The notes below the pieces were generated by a model. It ran no database searches and was not told the origin of the DNA. It saw nothing but the letters and a program-made list of their open reading frames with translations. From NCBI GenBank assembly GCA_963773335.1, contig CAVZAT010000012.1:1-64000 (forward strand): a DNA stretch of 64,000 bases, read 5' to 3'. Origin of the DNA: UBA4742 sp963773335. Its GTDB lineage: Bacteria > Actinomycetota > Acidimicrobiia > Acidimicrobiales > Acidimicrobilacustridaceae. Within the stretch, counting starts at the first letter, position 1. Every line of letters starts with the position of its first letter. The position numbers and the translations under genes were made by a program. Shown in pieces: positions 18,468 through 27,935 of this stretch.

Positions 18468-19060
18468 CACCCGGGCGGGGTCTGACTGGGTCAACGAGGC
18501 TCCGTCGTCATCGATCGCATCGCACTTTCCGAATGATTCCGAGCGTATCGGCCCTCGGCGTGGCGGTCGGGGGACATGGCCGGGCCCGGCGATCTCGAAT
18601 GAGTTATCTAAGACCGTACTTGAATGAGGCCGGGGTGCCGGACAGACTCGGGTCCGTGCCGTCAGGGGCGACTCCCTTGCCTGTTGAGGGCGACGACACG
18701 GCGTGGGGTGGGGGTTCTGCTCACCAGCCGCCTGAGCTCGTGGTGGCCCGGCGGGTCCATGAAGATCATCATCCCCTAGCCGTCGTTCGCCTCGACGCGT
18801 CCGGGTCCGGGGGCGTGGTGTCGATGAGCTCGAGCACGGTCCCACGGGCGGAGCTGTAGGTCTGCCAATCGAGCGAGTCCCCCATGACGTCGACGAAGCG
18901 GCTCAGACGCGTAGAAGTCGTGCTGCCCGGCGCCAGACGCCTGGACCCGCACGACGATTTAATCGACGTCGGTCGGCAGATGTCGGGCAGGACGTGGCGC
19001 TTCGCGTCTATTCTGATTGGCGATTCGAGAACTGCTTCAGGGGGCGGGGGGGAATCGGTC
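18468..19060. other. 593-bp region without a convincing gene
   Basis: Short frames exist on both strands but none has family resemblance. A 38-residue minus-strand tail beginning MGDSLDWQTYSSARG at about 18885 looks protein-like but has no ribosome-binding site and no known family. No repeats or strong hairpins were seen. Confidence 0.4.
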
Positions 19061-19433
19061 ATGGACAGGTACCTCGTCATCTCCGCCGATGGCCACGCCG
19101 GGCCACCGTCCTCGGTGTACCGGAACTATCAGATCCGCAAGGTGGACGAGAAGTGGATCGGCGGGCACTACACCCGCAAGTTCGGCGACACGTTCCGGCA
19201 GGACCTCTTGATGAGGCCGAGCGAGCGCCGCGATCGCAACTGCTGCTTCGTCACACTGGGTCTCGCACCGGCTGCGCGATCCCGAGCAGCGATCCGCGCA
19301 TACTCGGACTCACCGCGGCGGGGTCTACGAGATCGATCTCGAGGCCGTCGCTCGGTTGGTCGACCGCATCGGACCGACGCCGACGAGGTGCACGGAGACC
19401 CCGCATCGAACGAGTGCCCTCGCACGTCTGAGC
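19061..19433 (+). pseudogene. Amidohydrolase (TIM-barrel metal hydrolase) remnant
   Basis: Starts MDRYLVISADGHAGPP, then VYRNYQIRKVDEKWIG, the beginning of amidohydrolase-2 family proteins of catabolic clusters (the ADxHxG motif carries metal ligands). A later stretch in another frame, VYEIDLEAVARLVDRIGPTP, is the family's C-terminal end. The two pieces are only about 120 bp apart, so some 250 residues of the barrel are missing. This is an internally deleted pseudogene, upstream of an eroded Rieske oxygenase gene. Confidence 0.6.
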
Positions 19434-19448
19434 CACAGGAGCCCGATC

Positions 19449-20451
19449 ATGTCGATCAGCGAGCACGACCACCAGACCTTCACCGGCTTCCCCATGCCCG
19501 GGATCCTCAATCTCTCGTGGACCGCAACCGACGCCCGATCGTGCGCAGCCCAAGAGCTGAGCCCCGGTTTCCGTTCCCATCCCGAACGGTTGGTTCGTCG
19601 TCGCCGAGGCTCGTGACCTCGACCCTGGGGAGATGCGGACCTTCAAGGTCTTCGGCCAGGACGTCGTGTTGTTCCGGGGCGACGACGGCGCGCCACACGT
19701 GGTCGACGCCTACTGCGCGCACCTCGGCGCCCACCTGGCCGTCGGCGGCCGGGTCGAGGGCGGCTGCATTCGCTGCCTGTTTCACGGTTGGCGATACGAC
19801 GGCGATTCCGGCCAGTGCAACGAGATCCCCTACGGCAACATGGATCGCATCCCGAGCCAGGCTCGAGTCCGCTCGTATCCGTGCATCGAGCGCAACCGGA
19901 TGATCTGGGCGTGGCACCACGGCGAGCAGGACGACCCTGCTACGACGTGCCGAGGTACCCGAGCTGTTCAGCCGAGGTCATGGCGGCACGAGCTCGCATC
20001 GACGTGGCAGACCTGCAGCTCGAGATGGCGGAGAACAACGTCGACTTCGCCACTTCATGTACGTGCACGGCACTGACGCCATCCCCGATGACGACTTCGT
20101 CATCGACGGCGCCTAGGAGCGCACCACCAGCCACGACGGCAACTTCGTGCGCGAAGGCTTCGGCCTCGGGCTCGGGGTGCTGCGCATCAGTGGCTACACG
20201 ACCTTCATCTCGTCCACCACCCCGATCGACGAGGAGAACGTGAAGGTTCGGTGGATCTTCACCTCCCCGGCCGCCGGCGGACCCGATGCGGCCAGAGAGG
20301 CGGCCGTCAACTTCTCGACCGGCGTCAGCCAGGACCTGCCCATCTGGGAGAACAAGCGCTACGTCGAACGCCCGGTCGTGACCAAGAGCGAGAAGAAGCT
20401 GCTCGAGCAGCGCAGTGGGCACGGCAGTTCTATTCGAACTACGACGCCTGA
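19449..20451 (+). pseudogene. Rieske non-heme iron oxygenase (KshA-like), multiply frameshifted
   Basis: Readable blocks in changing frames: NGWFVVAEARDLDPGEMRTF, VVDAYCAHLGAHLAVGGRV, then CIRCLFHGWRYDGDSGQC. CxH and CxxH of the [2Fe-2S] Rieske centre are both present, as is ENNVDF/HFMYVHGTDAIPDDDFVIDG, the mononuclear-iron helix (N-x-x-D-x-x-H-x-x-x-x-H) of 3-ketosteroid 9-alpha-hydroxylase-like oxygenases. The C-terminal part ends QWARQFYSNYDA. At least four frameshifts are needed (near 19575, 19940, 20055, 20415) and an in-frame stop is present. It would attack a steroid or aromatic ring together with a reductase not encoded here. Confidence 0.65.
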
Positions 20452-20485
20452 GCCTCGGCTCGGCCTCACCACCGAGGAGCGATGG

Positions 20486-20940
20486 ATGGCCGTCGGCCAG
20501 TACTGCTTCTACGTCACCGACCTCGAGCGTTGCATCGCCTTCTACGAGCTGCTCGGCCTGGATTGCACCAGCCGTACCGACATCCCCGGCCACGCCGAAG
20601 CGATCACCGAGAACCCCAACCAGGGGAGCAAGCGCCAGCTCGCCCAGCAGGTCGACAACGACGCTTCAATCGACATGGGCCCCTCGATGTGGAAGCTGTA
20701 CGCACACACCGACGCTCGAGCCCTCGACGAGAAGGCCGTCGCGCCGGGTACAACTCACTCGTCGAGCCCATGTCCCCCGAGCGATGGACGCTGACGATCT
20801 CGTTCCTGGCCGACCCCGACGGCTACCAGGTCGAACTGGTCGAGCGACAGCTCGGGCCCACCCGAGAGCCCTGGAGCGCGTCAACCGGTGATCAGGGTGA
20901 ACTGTGGGGCGATGCTTCGTCGAGGGCTCGATGCGGATGA
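20486..20940 (+). pseudogene. VOC-family (glyoxalase/extradiol dioxygenase fold) protein, frameshifted
   Basis: ATG with GAGGAG six bases upstream. MAVGQYCFYVTDLERCIAFY, ELLGLDCTSRTDIPGHAEA and MGPSMWKLYAHTDD-like end of the first module are in one frame; the second half, AGYNSLVEPMSPERWTLTIS and FLADPDGYQVELVERQ, is in another, with the shift near 20740. The ADPDGYQVEL ending carries the usual metal-ligand glutamate. It is the third member of an eroded catabolic cluster (amidohydrolase, Rieske, VOC). Confidence 0.65.
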
Positions 20941-21163
20941 CATCCGCCATCGGGATGCCCTCTGATGAGAAGGCACTGGTCGACCGGTGCCGTCACCTCA
21001 GCGAGTGACATCGGTTCCTCCCGCATACAGAAAGCAAACGTCACCGCATCGACATCCACCGTCTGGGTAGGTCGATCAGGGATGCCAGGATCAAGCGCGA
21101 AATAATGAAGGGGGTAGAAAGATTCCTGTTTTGCTGCACATGGCGTTCAGGGGGCACGTTGCT

Positions 21164-23228
21164 TCAGCCCGTGAAGCTGGGAGTCGACGCGACGGGTTCG
21201 GGAGCCGCTGCGGTCGTCGTTGGCTCCGGCTTGGTGACGGGCGCGGGCGGTTGGACTGGTCCGGCGAGGCCGAGGAAGACGACGACCTGGTATCCGCCGG
21301 GGTTGATCTCGGCGGGGACCTGCTTCCAGTTGTTCGTCACCCAAACGTTGCCGGCCGTGTCGGCCACCGCGGCCGTGGAGCGGGTCAGCCCGTCGAACAC
21401 GAAGCCCTGGTCGGTCGAGATGGGGTCACCCTTGCCCTTCCCCTCGGGGCAGTAGGGCGAGTTGTCGCGTCCGCAGAACTCCGACAGCCGCTCGCCGCCG
21501 AAGTTGGACACCCACACGTTGTCGTGGCCGTCGACGCTGACGCCCCACGGGATGAGCAGGCCGCCGCCGCTGTACGTCTCGCGCTCGCCCGTCGCCGGAT
21601 TCACGTAGCCGAGCGACGGCGGTGGGACGAAGGTGACGTTCTTGTTGGGGCAGGGTAGGTCGACGAGCCCCGAGTTTGCGATCCACAGTTCGCCGCGGCT
21701 GCTCGACGTGATCCCCATTGGACGGGAGAACCCCCCGAACGGAGAGCCGGGCACCGGCGTGCCATCCGGGCGCAGGACGGCCAGGTTGTCGCTCTCCGTG
21801 CCGGTCACATAGGCGTTGCCGTCCGAACCGAACGCGACATCGAAGGGCTTCTTCACCCCGATATCGCCGAACGTCTGGGAGTCGCCAGGATTGCCATCGC
21901 GCAGCACGGTCACGCTGTCGCCTTCGCAGTTCGCTACCCACAGGTCCCCGCTGGGCGAGAAGGTCATCCCCTGGGGCCAGTTCAGGCCTGGCGAGCTGTA
22001 GCCCTCCACCGGGGAGATGACGGAGCCGTCTGCTCCGAACAGGGACAGGGAGTTGTGCGGAGGCTGGGCGGCGCACTCCGTCGCGGAGAAGCCGAAGTTC
22101 GAGAGCCAGATCTGCCCGTACCGGTCGCGAGCGATCCCGTACCCGACTCCGCTCAACCCGCCGCCGGTGTAGGGGGAGCCGGGGTAGTAGGCGCCGTTTG
22201 GCGCGAAGCGGAGGACGATGTTCCCGGCGCACGCCTCCTGTCCAGGCGGGGCGTAGGTGTAGTTGTCCGCAACCCACATCGTTCCGTGCTCGTCCATCGC
22301 GAGGTTGCCCGGACCGTTCATGCGCGACCGCGTCCGGGACGTCCGGGCCGCCATCGAACCGCAGCGCGATCGTCCACGCGGTGGGTGGCACGATGCGGGC
22401 GGGAGAGTAGGGGGTCGGGCCGGTCTCGGAGATGGCGAAGACCTCACCGACGCCGAGCGTCGGTTCACGCGCCACGTTGCGCAAGGCCTGCAACGAGTCG
22501 CCTGGCATCACCCCGCCGGCTGGCGTGGCCGCGGCTCGCAGCGCGGCGCAGTCGGCCGAGCTGGCAACGCAGGCGGCCAACACGTTGGCCAGGGAGTTGA
22601 ATGTGGACAGCGTCGACGTGTCGCCGCCGTTGGGCGAGGTGTCGAGCACGGACCCTACGGCACCCGTGACCGGGTCGGCGAGATTCGCCGCCATGGACGC
22701 GCCGTTGGGTACCCCCGGCACGGGACCCACCACCGCGCCATCGTCGAGGAACTGGGCCGTCGCGTAGACGAACGCGACGGTGGTGACCGGGTTGATCGTC
22801 GCGGGGGCGACTGGCTGGGCGCCCAGCACGCTTGCCAGCACAGCCTCGTTGGGTGCCGGCGAGCGGGCGAGCAGGTAGTAGACCCGCGTCGGATCGGATG
22901 CGTCCGGGTTGTCGATCGAGAAGACACCCGATGAGTCGGTGACGTCGCGGCCGACCGCCTCGGGCACACCATCGGGTACGGTGCGATAGAGGGTGACCTC
23001 GTAGCCGTCGAGCGGGATACCCCCGGATTCGACCCTGCCCGCGAGCCTCGGGGTCGCCGCGCCCGTGGCAGGTGCGAGCACCAACGAAGCGGCGATGACC
23101 GCCGCGACCGCGGCGACGGCCGCGAGCACATCCTTCCACGGTCGGGGTGAGGCTCCCCGCGGGCGCTGGTCTCCGAGCTCCCCGTTCACGTGCCTAGCAT
23201 CCCACCCCGTCCCGCACTCGTCGCTCAT
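21164..23228 (-). pseudogene. Secreted NHL-repeat propeller protein, one frameshift
   Basis: N-terminal transmembrane or signal segment (VLAAVAAVAAVIAASLVLAP, about residues 34-53), then an Ig-like carboxypeptidase-regulatory-type domain (LAGRVESGGIPLDGYEVTLY) and a helical region. A propeller of NHL repeats follows: PGNLAMDEHGTMWVADNY, GIARDRYGQIWLSNFG, WPQGMTFSPSGDLWVANCEG, PFDVAFGSDGNAYVTGT, PWGVSVDGHDNVWVSNFGG. The frame changes near 22330; the span of 2065 nt is one over a multiple of three. Repaired length is about 687 residues. Proline/threonine/alanine-rich C-terminus. Similar proteins are extracellular with unknown function; an enzymatic lactone-lyase role (Vgb-like) is possible but not shown. 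Confidence 0.7.
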
Positions 23229-23551
23229 GCCGTACCACGTGCGTCTCCCTCCGCCAGCCGCGAACCAACGGACAGTGACGAAGTTCGTTCCGAACCGGGA
23301 CGCGGATCGAGCCGCCCGGGTGGGATGACACGGTCTGCGCGTCGATCCGGTCCTATCGTCGGGTCGGCGGAACCGGCAACGAGCTCCGCACGTCTGAGGC
23401 GGCGGCCCGTCGGCGGTGACGGAGGTCGCGCAAGTCGTAACGAGGTCGCGACACTGGCGGGTTGCCCACCGGGTAGGTGGTTACAGACGGACCTTGCCCC
23501 TCACCCGTTCAACCGGGTGGCTTGGGGACGGCCAATCTGAAGGAGTGGCTC

Positions 23552-23752
23552 ATGTTTGTCCTAGTCCTAGTCCTCGTCCTGGCTTTCGTGCTTCTCGTGG
23601 CCGTCGCATCGGGTGCGGTCGTGCTCGCCGCCCGGTACGCCTCCGGTCGACGCCTCGAGCAGGAAATCCACACGACCGGCGCGTTGGAACCGATCGCAGC
23701 CCGGTCCGGCCCTGACCCCGGCGGTTGGGAACCCTCAGCTCGTGCGGCCTGA
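23552..23752 (+). CDS. Small single-span membrane protein
   Basis: 66 residues; ATG at 23552 with GAAGGAG six bases upstream. The first 30 residues are entirely hydrophobic (MFVLVLVLVLAFVLLVAVAS), followed by a basic RYASGRRLEQEI and a hydrophilic tail. Type I or signal-anchor topology is likely. No family is recognised. The 5' repeat of valine-leucine codons could have arisen by slippage. Confidence 0.5.
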   Translation: MFVLVLVLVLAFVLLVAVASGAVVLAARYASGRRLEQEIHTTGALEPIAARSGPDPGGWEPSARAA

Positions 23753-23791
23753 TCGAGTCACGCGGTCGGTCGGGGGCCTCCGCCGTCGGGG

Positions 23792-24504
23792 GTGGCGGTC
23801 GTGTTGGGGAACGATGCGAACGTGGGCCTGCTCGGCGAGTGGGTGGGCTGGGGCGGCCCGTGGCCATGACGACGTGCTCGGTGTGTGGGTCGGTACGGGG
23901 ATCGGCGGCGCGCTCATCCTGCACGGTCGTCCGTACGACGGTTCGTTCGGCTCGGCCGGTGAGATCGGCCACGTGATCGTGCGCGCCGGTGGCGCGTTGT
24001 GTTCGTGTGGTCGACGGGGCTGTGTCGAGGCGTATGCGGGGAGGCGGATGATGGCAGGGACTGCCCACCCGATGGTCGAGGCCGACCTCGAAGGTCTGGG
24101 CTCGTGCCCTTGACCACGGGGACGAACTGGCCACTCAGCTGTTCGACACTGCCCTTGATGCCATCGCTGTCGGGGTGGGGTCGGCGATGAACCTGCTCGA
24201 CGTCTCTCTGGTGGTGGTCGGCGGCGCGATGGCCGAGACGTTGGGCCAGGACCTCGCCGACCGGATCTTCGAGGCGTCGCGTCCGTGGATGTTGCACCCG
24301 AGTCCGAAGCTGTGCTTCGCGGTGTCCGCGCTCGGCGATGACGCCGGCGTCGTCGGAGCGGCGGCGCTGGCCCGCGCCGAGGTGATTTCGCTGACCTCGC
24401 GCCGCTGCCGCGATGGTTACCCGGGCATCGGGCGCTTCAGCTGCGAGCCAGGATCTCCTCGAACGCGGCGGACACGAAGATGCACAGGTCCCACCGGTCG
24501 ATGA
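23792..24504 (+). pseudogene. ROK-family sugar kinase remnant
   Basis: Pieces in three frames: VLGNDANVGLLGEWVGWG; then DDVLGVWVGTGIGGALILHG, SFGSAGEIGHVIVRAGGA and LCSCGRRGCVEAYAGRRM; then GSAMNLLDVSLVVVGGAMAE and DDAGVVGAAALARAEV. GTGIGG is the phosphate/sugar loop and CSCGRRGCVE the zinc motif of ROK glucokinases. The N-terminal third (ATP-binding DxGxT motif) is absent, replaced by the small membrane-protein gene, and frames shift near 23859 and 24085, so this is truncated as well as frameshifted. Confidence 0.6.
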
Positions 24505-24725
24505 GTATCCGGCCGTAGGAGGCGTGACCTGACGACTGCTCAACCGCTTGATCGACGCCACACCAGGGCGGGCCGCCAAACCCCATCCTCGGCTCGCCAC
24601 CCTCACCCCCGCGAGCATGAGGTGCCGCTCGAGATGGCCAAAGGCTCGTCCAACACCGAATCGCCGTCCAGCTCTACCTGAGCGAGGCCACAGCGCTCCT
24701 CGAACACCACGGCGGCAGCAGTGGC

Positions 24726-25118
24726 TCAGTCTGTGCGGTCGGGCCTTGTGGTGTGCGGGCTCAGCTCGTCGAGGATCGAATCGACGACAGGGGCGACCGC
24801 AGCATCGCGGGCCAGGTGGTAGAGCTCGTCGATCTGGCGTGAAAGTGGGGTGAGGCTCGACCGGTTGGCCGTGTAGGCGGTGACCTTGGCATCAAGCACG
24901 GAATCCTGCTTGTCCCGCACCTCGAGAGCGTACGGCGCCTTCTCGTCGCCGTTGACCGGGTAGAGGACCACTGATCCGTCCGGACCTCGGAAGACCACGG
25001 TCTGATAGCTGTCCCCCACGTTCCATTCGGCCCGACCACTGCGCGTCGCCTCGACGAGGACGTCGACGAGCACCTCGACTCGGGTGTCCCCGCCGCCTCG
25101 ACCGCGGTCAGCGCTCAT
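24726..25118 (-). CDS. Conserved-looking hypothetical protein
   Basis: 130 residues from ATG 25118. Pattern: a helical start (VEVLVDVLVEATRSGRAEW), a two-to-four-strand sheet (SYQTVVFRGPDGSVVLYPVN), then helices (TPLSRQIDELYHLARDAA, PVVDSILDEL). It reads like a small cytoplasmic alpha/beta protein, but no known family is recognised. It overlaps the end of the small membrane-protein gene upstream by about 11 bp, so the two are probably coupled. Confidence 0.55.
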   Translation of the reverse strand: MSADRGRGGGDTRVEVLVDVLVEATRSGRAEWNVGDSYQTVVFRGPDGSVVLYPVNGDEKAPYALEVRDKQDSVLDAKVTAYTANRSSLTPLSRQIDELYHLARDAAVAPVVDSILDELSPHTTRPDRTD

Positions 25119-25339
25119 TGGGGTCGGCGGTGCTCGACGATGGCTTGGTGGTGAAACAGGCGCCGATGAGAGCCAGGACCGCGAGACCGAACATGAGCGG
25201 CGCGTGAGTCGTGTGGCGGCACACTGAGCCAGCCATATTCCCAGACACGAAGGCGGGTTGCAGCCCCGGCCGGGGTGGCGAGGTACATGATCCCGACGCC
25301 AACGCACGCCACAGTGACAACGACCAAGACCACGGTCAT
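25108..25339 (-). pseudogene. Small two-span membrane protein, one frameshift
   Basis: One frame gives MTVVLVVVTVACVGVGIMYL, a first membrane span followed by ATPAGAATR; another frame gives LMFGLAVLALIGACFTTKPS, a second span, ending TADPNER. A shift near 25230 joins them to about 77 residues. It precedes and slightly overlaps the 130-residue hypothetical gene. The indel may be a sequence error. Confidence 0.5.
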
Positions 25340-25812
25340 GGGCTTGACGGCAATCCGGGGACTCTGGCCACGGGCACTCCTGCGCTGCGCAGATCAGAAT
25401 GAAGATCGGCTCGTCCCCGGCGCCGAGTTCCACCCATCCTGGCATGTCGGACGCATGTCCCCTAACCGGGTTCGGGACATCGCGGGACGGCCCAGTGGCC
25501 GGCGTCGGTCGAGCCGAGTTGCCGGGGCGCTGATGCCCGCGTTGCCGCCTACCAGCCCGAGCAGCATCATCGACGTGGACGACCCTCTGCTCTCAGGACG
25601 GATCCGGGTGTGGGTGGCCGAGCCTCCGCAAGTCGGGCGTCCGAATCAGTTGGATGCCGCCCCGTCCAGGCCCCCTACTCCGATTCCCGAGCTGAGGAGG
25701 CGGGTTCGATTCTGGTCACCCGCTCCACAGCACCATCGATCCATGCAAGCCCACGCCATGCGCGCCAGATGCACCCGCGTCGGGTCGAGGTTGCCCTGGG
25801 CGCGTTCGGGAA
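25340..25812. other. 473-bp region without a supported gene
   Basis: Short arginine/proline-rich frames only, none resembling a known protein; no repeat or strong hairpin noticed. It separates the small membrane-protein pair from the TetR gene on the same strand. Confidence 0.4.
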
Positions 25813-26418
25813 TCACCTCACCACCAAGCGGGAGATCGCCGCAGCGATCCACGTCTCGATCTCCTCGGTCGTCCAGCTGTAGTCGTCGAGAAGCATGAGG
25901 CCGAAGGATGCGTCACCGAGCACGCTCATCGTCGCCGATGCCTCGTCGACGCCCACGCCTTTGCGCAGCGCGCCGCGCCGCTCGAGCTCGCGGGCACACA
26001 TCCGTGCGCCGGCTTGGCTTCTGGCGCGCCCGTCGGCCAGCACCTGTTGGACCTCGGGCTCTGTCGCGGCGGCGTTCACGATGATGCGGACGATGTCGCC
26101 TGCGTTCTCGAGGATCGAGCGGGTGATCGCCGCGGGAAGCCTCGCGACCTCTCGGGCCGAGCGCGCCGAGAACGCTTCTTCGACGAGGCCACCGATGCCG
26201 GCGTCGGCGTCGAGCAGATCGTTGAGTGCGAGCACGAGGGAAGCCTTGGAGCCGACGCTGTCGTAGACGGTCTGCACCGAAACGCCGGCCTGGTCGGCGA
26301 TGTCCTTCACCGCGGTCGCGCGGTAGCCCCGTTCTGCGAAGCAGCGCCGCGCCGCACCGATGATGTCGCGCCGTGTGTGCTGCGCCTGCAAGGCCCGCCG
26401 GCTGAGTCGCTGCGTCAT
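25813..26418 (-). CDS. TetR/AcrR-family regulator
   Basis: 201 residues from ATG 26418. HTRRDIIGAARRCFAERGYR, ATAVKDIADQAGVSVQTVYD and SVGSKASLVLALNDLLD form the HTH domain; the rest is a helical ligand domain ending SWTTEEIETWIAAAISRL. It faces the membrane-protein gene at 26531 across a 112-bp intergenic region that holds a dyad, so it probably represses that gene and itself. Ligand unknown. Confidence 0.9.
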   Translation of the reverse strand: MTQRLSRRALQAQHTRRDIIGAARRCFAERGYRATAVKDIADQAGVSVQTVYDSVGSKASLVLALNDLLDADAGIGGLVEEAFSARSAREVARLPAAITRSILENAGDIVRIIVNAAATEPEVQQVLADGRARSQAGARMCARELERRGALRKGVGVDEASATMSVLGDASFGLMLLDDYSWTTEEIETWIAAAISRLVVR

Positions 26419-26435
26419 GCCCCAAGGCATATCAC

Positions 26436-26469
26436 TTGACACAGGATCAGATAAGTAGAATAACTATCT
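26436..26469 (+). promoter_or_regulatory. Candidate promoter and TetR operator
   Basis: TTGACA at 26436-26441 is a good -35 box for the rightward membrane-protein gene, with an AT-rich -10 region about 17 bp on. AGATA (26449-26453) and TATCT (26465-26469) form a dyad with an 11-bp spacer over the -10 region, where repression by the adjacent TetR protein would be expected. Confidence 0.5.
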
Positions 26470-26530
26470 ACTGACTTGAATCGAATACAACAGACAGGCA
26501 ATTCTCGCCATCTTGCGAAAGGAGCTCCTG

Positions 26531-27262
26531 ATGAGCACCACAACGTCCATCGCCGATACGAGCCTCGCCCCAACTCGGGAGGGGGCGCCCGACGCGGCCG
26601 GTGGCACCCGGCCGGGTCGGCTCGGCTGGGCCGGGCTTGGCGGCATCGTGTTCGCGGTGACCATCATCGTGCAGAACATCCTGAGGGGCGCCGGCTCACC
26701 CGCCAACGACGCCGATCCCGCCGCCGTCGTGCACTACTTCGCGACCCACCGGGGAATCGAGTGGACTCTCGTCGTGCTCTTCAGCATCGGCGGATTCGGA
26801 ATCACGTTGTTCGCCGGCGGTCTCTGGGCCCGCACCACGAGCGCGGATCCCAGGACCCGCCCGTGGGCCCAGACCGGCGTGATCGGCGTCTGCGGCATCG
26901 TCGCGATCTTCTCCACGATGGTGGCCTGCGAGGTCGCCCTCATGACCCTGGCACACCAGCCCGCGGCCGCACCCGAAGCGGTGACCGTCGTCTGGCTGCT
27001 GCACAACTCTGTGTTCGCGGTGCTCACGCTTTCGATGGCCGTCGCGCTGTTGGGCCTGTCACAAGCCGCCTCGCAGACACGCGTGGTCCCCGCCCTGTTC
27101 AAGCCGGTCGGCATCGTGGGTGCGTCGCTTCTGGCCCTCAACACGGCGCTCGCGCCCGCCGTCGCCGAAACCTCGACGCCGTTGCTGGCCTTCGGCCTGG
27201 CGGGCTTCGTGTGCTGGGTCGCGTTCGTCGCGACGGCCGGCTACACGCTCCTCCACGGCTGA
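26531..27262 (+). CDS. Polytopic membrane protein, unknown function
   Basis: 243 residues from ATG 26531, which has AAGGAG seven bases upstream; an ATG at 26513 is less well placed. After a hydrophilic start there are about six hydrophobic segments, e.g. GGIVFAVTIIVQNIL, WTLVVLFSIGGFGITLF, TGVIGVCGIVAIFSTMVACE, VLTLSMAVALLGLSQAA, GASLLALNTALAPAVAE and FVCWVAFVATAGYTLL. The sequence VHYFATHRG after the first span resembles DUF4386-like membrane proteins. Probably the target of the divergent TetR regulator. Confidence 0.65.
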   Translation: MSTTTSIADTSLAPTREGAPDAAGGTRPGRLGWAGLGGIVFAVTIIVQNILRGAGSPANDADPAAVVHYFATHRGIEWTLVVLFSIGGFGITLFAGGLWARTTSADPRTRPWAQTGVIGVCGIVAIFSTMVACEVALMTLAHQPAAAPEAVTVVWLLHNSVFAVLTLSMAVALLGLSQAASQTRVVPALFKPVGIVGASLLALNTALAPAVAETSTPLLAFGLAGFVCWVAFVATAGYTLLHG

Positions 27263-27311
27263 GGCCGTCCACGTCGCGAAGCGAAATCCACGAGTGGTGC
27301 GGCGCTGCCAG

Positions 27312-27848
27312 CTACGACTCGAACCGCTGCTGACGGGCGTCGACCTGGTCCACGGCCCAGGTGGCCCACTCCGCGTTGGCGGCCACCACACGCAGGCCGT
27401 TCTCGAGCGCGATGCGAGCAAAGCGGTCGAACTCGCTGTCGTCCCATGTCGTGTCCGCCGCCACCTGGTCGAGCAGCTCACCGAACTGGCGGTACACGGT
27501 CGCCTCGTGCTCGAGGAAGGCGCGGGCCTGACCAGGATCTACGTTCCCCAGGAAGAACACCCGCAGGAGAGCCTCGCTGCGTCGGTTTCGCTCCGGTTCG
27601 ACCTCGGTGATCCAGCGGGTGAGCTCGTCACGGCCGGCTTCGGTGATGGCGTACTCCTTGCGGTTGCGCGCCCCGGTGGCGGTGACCTCGATCAGCTCGT
27701 CACCGGTCATGCGACCAAGCTCCGTGTAGAGCTGGCTCTGGGTCGCGGGCCAGACGAACGCCAGCGAGGCATCGAACCGCTTGAGCAGGTCCCACCCGCT
27801 TCCGGGGTGATCGGCCAGGAGTCCGAGGAGGGCGTGGCGGAGGCTCAT
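27312..27848 (-). CDS. PadR-family transcriptional regulator
   Basis: 178 residues from ATG 27848. SLRHALLGLLADHPGSGWDL, LKRFDASLAFVWPATQSQLY, TELGRMTGDELIEV and RKEYAITEAGRDELTRWI make up the winged-helix domain of PadR proteins; the C-terminal helices form the dimerisation domain of subfamily PadR-s2 (length 170-190). It is divergent from the membrane protein/carotenoid-oxygenase operon with an operator pair in between, so it is likely their repressor. PadR proteins commonly sense phenolics or hydrophobic drugs. Confidence 0.88.
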   Translation of the reverse strand: MSLRHALLGLLADHPGSGWDLLKRFDASLAFVWPATQSQLYTELGRMTGDELIEVTATGARNRKEYAITEAGRDELTRWITEVEPERNRRSEALLRVFFLGNVDPGQARAFLEHEATVYRQFGELLDQVAADTTWDDSEFDRFARIALENGLRVVAANAEWATWAVDQVDARQQRFES

Positions 27849-27868
27849 GGACCAATGATATTCCACTC

Positions 27869-27923
27869 TTGACATGTCTGTCGAGCAGGCTTACCGTCTG
27901 ACCTGTCACTGATGACATGTCAA
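27869..27923 (+). promoter_or_regulatory. PadR-type operator pair and promoter
   Basis: TTGACATGTC (27869-27878) and its exact reverse complement GACATGTCAA (27914-27923) flank the start region of the rightward operon; each contains the palindrome GACATGTC, close to the ATGT/ACAT half-sites bound by PadR proteins. TTGACA (27869-27874) and TACCGT (27892-27897), 17 bp apart, form the promoter, so the first copy overlaps the -35 box and the second sits just before the ribosome-binding site AAGGAG. Confidence 0.65.
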
Positions 27924-27935
27924 GGAGCACTCGAA

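Noticed and set aside
18769..18885. Minus-strand frame ending in DTTPPDPDASRRTTARG as a gene
   Set aside because: Only about 38 residues look protein-like, there is no ribosome-binding site and the upstream part is the shadow of the amidohydrolase start.
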